A DNA stretch of 9,899 nucleotides from the NCBI GenBank assembly GCA_029884035.1, contig JAOUIM010000108.1:1-9899 (forward strand), given 5' to 3'. Position numbers and translations under genes: made by a program. Shown piece after piece: positions 8,113 to 9,899 of the stretch. The stretch comes from Aquincola sp. (GTDB lineage Bacteria > Pseudomonadota > Gammaproteobacteria > Burkholderiales > Burkholderiaceae_C). Position 1 is the first letter of the stretch, and each line of letters starts with the position of its first letter. The notes under the pieces were generated by a model, which was given only the letters and a program-made list of their open reading frames with translations, had not been told where the DNA came from and made no database searches.

Positions 8113-8724
8113 CTACCAACGCTCGCCCACTTGGGTGCCCAACAGCGGGCGCAACCGCAGTGCGATCGCTTCGCGGGCGCGAAAGATCCGTGAGCGCACA
8201 GTTCCAATCGGGCAATTCATCACGTCGGCGATCTCTTCGTAACTCAGGCCCTCGATTTCACGCAACACGATCGCCTGGCGCAGATCCTCGCTCAGGCCGT
8301 CGATCGCCGCATTCACGGTGGCCGCTATTTCCTTGCTCGCAAGCACCGCTTCGGGCGTTGCGCCGTCACTTAGTTCGCTCTCGACCCGCGAAGTTTCGTC
8401 GCCGTCGTCCTGGGAAACGAGGGTGGACTCCGAGACCAGGGGGTCGCGCCTGCGCTCGACCAGCAGTTTCTTGGCCGTGTTGACCGCAATCCGGTAGAGC
8501 CAGGTGTAGAAGGCGCTGTCCCCCCGGAACTGGGGGAGCGCCCGATAGGCCCGGATGAAGGTCTCCTGCGCCACGTCTTCCACCAGGCCCTCGTCGCGCA
8601 CCATGCGCGCGATCAGGCGCTGGATGCGGCGCTGGTACTTGACCACCAGCATCTCGAAGGCGCGTTTGTCGCCGCGCTTGGCCCGATCGACCAGCAGGGC
8701 GTCGGCATCCGCCGTCTCGGTCAT
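8113..8724 (-). CDS. rpoE: RNA polymerase sigma factor RpoE (AlgU-like ECF sigma)
   Basis: This ECF sigma factor directs RNA polymerase to envelope-stress genes once released from RseA. The 203-residue product has region 2 at about 20-92 (DVAQETFIRAYRALPQF at 50-66, the core-binding and -10-recognising part, then SAFYTWLYRIAVNTAKKLL) and region 4 at about 135-190 with the -35-binding helix-turn-helix EEIADVMNCPIGTVRSRI (163-180). The linker 93-130 is acidic and Ser-rich. The open frame runs upstream to 9123 through the preceding gene, but only the part from the ATG at 8724 is sigma-like, and it begins with the usual short tail. The start lies 7 nt after the stop of the YgfX-like gene, implying coupling or a promoter within that gene. 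I saw no convincing GAACTT/TCTGA-type sigma-E promoter upstream, so autoregulation is not supported here by eye. Confidence 0.97.
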   Translation of the reverse strand: MTETADADALLVDRAKRGDKRAFEMLVVKYQRRIQRLIARMVRDEGLVEDVAQETFIRAYRALPQFRGDSAFYTWLYRIAVNTAKKLLVERRRDPLVSESTLVSQDDGDETSRVESELSDGATPEAVLASKEIAATVNAAIDGLSEDLRQAIVLREIEGLSYEEIADVMNCPIGTVRSRIFRAREAIALRLRPLLGTQVGERW

Positions 8725-8731
8725 CGCTCGC

Positions 8732-9196
8732 TCACCCAGGGGGCGCGACGGGCGATGCAGGGTCGCCCTCGTCGCTGCGGGAAGAATACAGGGCAGTGCG
8801 CAACGCGGGCCACTGTTGGCCAGCACTGCCGCGAGAGGACACGATCCACGTGCGGCGCGCCTGCGCAGGGCCCGCTGGCCGGAACCGCAGCAGCATCCAG
8901 CCCTGCAAATCGATCGCCACGTCGAGTTCGCCTGGTTGCTCGTTCCATTGCCATTCGTGCCCGTTGAATGCGAGCAATGCAGGCCGCTGCGCCCGGTACG
9001 CCCAGATCCCGAACAGGACCGCGCCCACAACCGCGCTCGAGGCCACGGCCGCTGCCGCAGGCACCGGCAGCCACTCGCGCCACTGAGACAGCCATGAAAA
9101 GAACTGAGCGGCCGCCAGGGCACCCATCAACGCCGCGAAAGCGATCCAGCCTCGGTTGCGGCCCAACGCCACCCTCACGGGCGGTGCAGCGTGCAT
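8732..9196 (-). CDS. YgfX-like (CptA family) inner-membrane protein
   Basis: This is a small 154-residue protein with two membrane helices at about 17-37 and 46-66 and a soluble C-terminal half. That half matches the plan of E. coli YgfX: a Trp-rich segment GHEWQWNE (79-86), GWMLLRFRP (99-107), RRTWIVSSR (114-122) and a final QWPALRTALYSS (128-139). E. coli YgfX has been described as a membrane protein paired with SdhE and as acting on cell shape proteins; whether the betaproteobacterial form does so is unknown, and no sdhE-like partner is in the window. The gene lies 19 nt after fabF and 7 nt before rpoE. The ATG at 9196 lacks a Shine-Dalgarno sequence; a later ATG at 9127 would cut into the first helix. 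Family assignment is moderate and made by motif comparison from memory. Confidence 0.75.
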   Translation of the reverse strand: MHAAPPVRVALGRNRGWIAFAALMGALAAAQFFSWLSQWREWLPVPAAAAVASSAVVGAVLFGIWAYRAQRPALLAFNGHEWQWNEQPGELDVAIDLQGWMLLRFRPAGPAQARRTWIVSSRGSAGQQWPALRTALYSSRSDEGDPASPVAPPG

Positions 9197-9215
9197 CGTG
9201 GAGCGACGCGACGGC

Positions 9216-9899
9216 TCAGGCGCGACGGAACAGCAAGGTGCCGTTCGTGCCGCCGAAGCCGAAATTGTTCTTGGCAGCCACGTCGATCTTCATCTCGCGC
9301 GCGGTGTTGGCGCAGTAGTCCAGATCGCACTCTGGATCCTGGTTGAAGATGTTGATCGTCGGCGGGCTTACCTGGTGGTGCACCGCGAGCACGGTGAACA
9401 CCGACTCGATGCCGCCGGCGCCCCCCAGCAGATGCCCGGTCATCGACTTGGTGGAGTTGACGACCATCTTCTTCGCGTGGTCGCCGAAAGCAAGCTTGAT
9501 CGCATTGCTTTCGTTGACGTCGCCCAGCGGCGTGCTCGTGCCATGTGCATTGAGGTACTGCACCGCATCGGCGTTGAGGCCTGCATTGCGCAGCGCAGCC
9601 TTCATCGCGCGCTTGGGACCGTCGACGTTGGGCGCGGTCATGTGGAAGGCATCGGCTCCCATGCCGAAGCCGACGAGTTCGGCATAGACCTTCGCACCGC
9701 GCTTCTTCGCGTGCTCGTACTCCTCGAGCACCAGCACGCCAGCGCCCTCGCCGAGCACGAAGCCGTCGCGGTCCTTGTCCCAGGGGCGGGAGGCCGTGGC
9801 CGGGTCGTCGTTGCGCGTCGACAGCGCGCGGGCCGCGGCGAAGCCGCCGATGCCCAGCGGCGACACTGTGCTCTCGGCGCCGCCCGCGATCATCACGTC
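9216..9899 (-). CDS. fabF: 3-oxoacyl-ACP synthase II (FabF), C-terminal half, cut by window edge
   Basis: FabF condenses malonyl-ACP with acyl-ACP in type II fatty acid synthesis, including elongation of palmitoleate. The frame is open to the last base, so only the C-terminal 227 residues are present of about 410; the active-site Cys lies outside. The two catalytic histidines are visible, in NAHGTSTPLGD (His codon 9543-9545) and TGHLLGGAGG (His codon 9432-9434), with the conserved Lys of NSTKSMTGH at 9447-9449. The glycine-rich end NNFGFGGTNGTLLFRRA is the usual thiolase-fold C-terminus. FabF rather than FabB is supported by VMIAGGAESTVSPLGIGGF and the NVDGPKRAMKAALRNAG region. It ends 19 nt before the YgfX-like gene with no terminator, so it may be transcribed into the sigma-E unit. 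Confidence 0.97.
   Translation of the reverse strand, partial: DVMIAGGAESTVSPLGIGGFAAARALSTRNDDPATASRPWDKDRDGFVLGEGAGVLVLEEYEHAKKRGAKVYAELVGFGMGADAFHMTAPNVDGPKRAMKAALRNAGLNADAVQYLNAHGTSTPLGDVNESNAIKLAFGDHAKKMVVNSTKSMTGHLLGGAGGIESVFTVLAVHHQVSPPTINIFNQDPECDLDYCANTAREMKIDVAAKNNFGFGGTNGTLLFRRA

Noticed and set aside
8193..8222. GGAACT motif resembling a sigma-E -35 element within rpoE
   Set aside because: No TCTGA-like -10 follows at 16-17 nt; the bases encode the conserved helix-turn-helix of the sigma factor itself.

Overview
The window is high-GC chromosomal core sequence with every supported gene on the minus strand. It looks like a betaproteobacterium, most probably of the order Burkholderiales. 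The grounds are the gene order fabF - ygfX-like - rpoE - rseA - rseB - mucD - lepA - lepB - DUF4845 - rnc - era and the style of the proteins. The genus cannot be fixed by eye. No mobile element, CRISPR array, rRNA or tRNA was seen.

Layout, in the direction of transcription (right to left). At 9899-9216 is the C-terminal half of FabF, the fatty-acid elongation ketosynthase, cut by the window edge. Next come a small YgfX-like inner-membrane protein (9196-8732) and the envelope-stress module: sigma-E (rpoE, 8724-8113), its membrane anti-sigma factor (rseA, 8084-7437), the periplasmic anti-sigma partner (rseB, 7427-6411) and a periplasmic HtrA-type protease (mucD, 6414-4894). Gaps here are 28 nt or less and rseB/mucD overlap by 4 nt, which suggests one co-transcribed unit.

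The unit is followed by the only sizeable non-coding stretch, 4893-4350 (544 nt). It holds an inverted cluster of DnaA-box-like 9-mers (one perfect), a -10-like promoter element, and two adjacent hairpins of which the second is a textbook intrinsic terminator firing towards lepA. This is the most unusual part of the window.

At 4349-1 is a second operon: lepA (ribosomal GTPase EF4), lepB (signal peptidase I), a small DUF4845 membrane protein, rnc (RNase III) and the N-terminal part of era (16S rRNA/30S assembly GTPase). lepA and lepB overlap by one base (TGATG). rnc and era are separated by an unusually long 91 nt containing mutually exclusive hairpins next to the era start.

Functionally the first block senses and repairs envelope damage, next to lipid synthesis. 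The second couples translation and ribosome maturation (LepA, RNase III, Era) to protein export (LepB). Most of this is conserved housekeeping content. The candidate novelty is regulatory and lies in the mucD-lepA and rnc-era intergenic regions.
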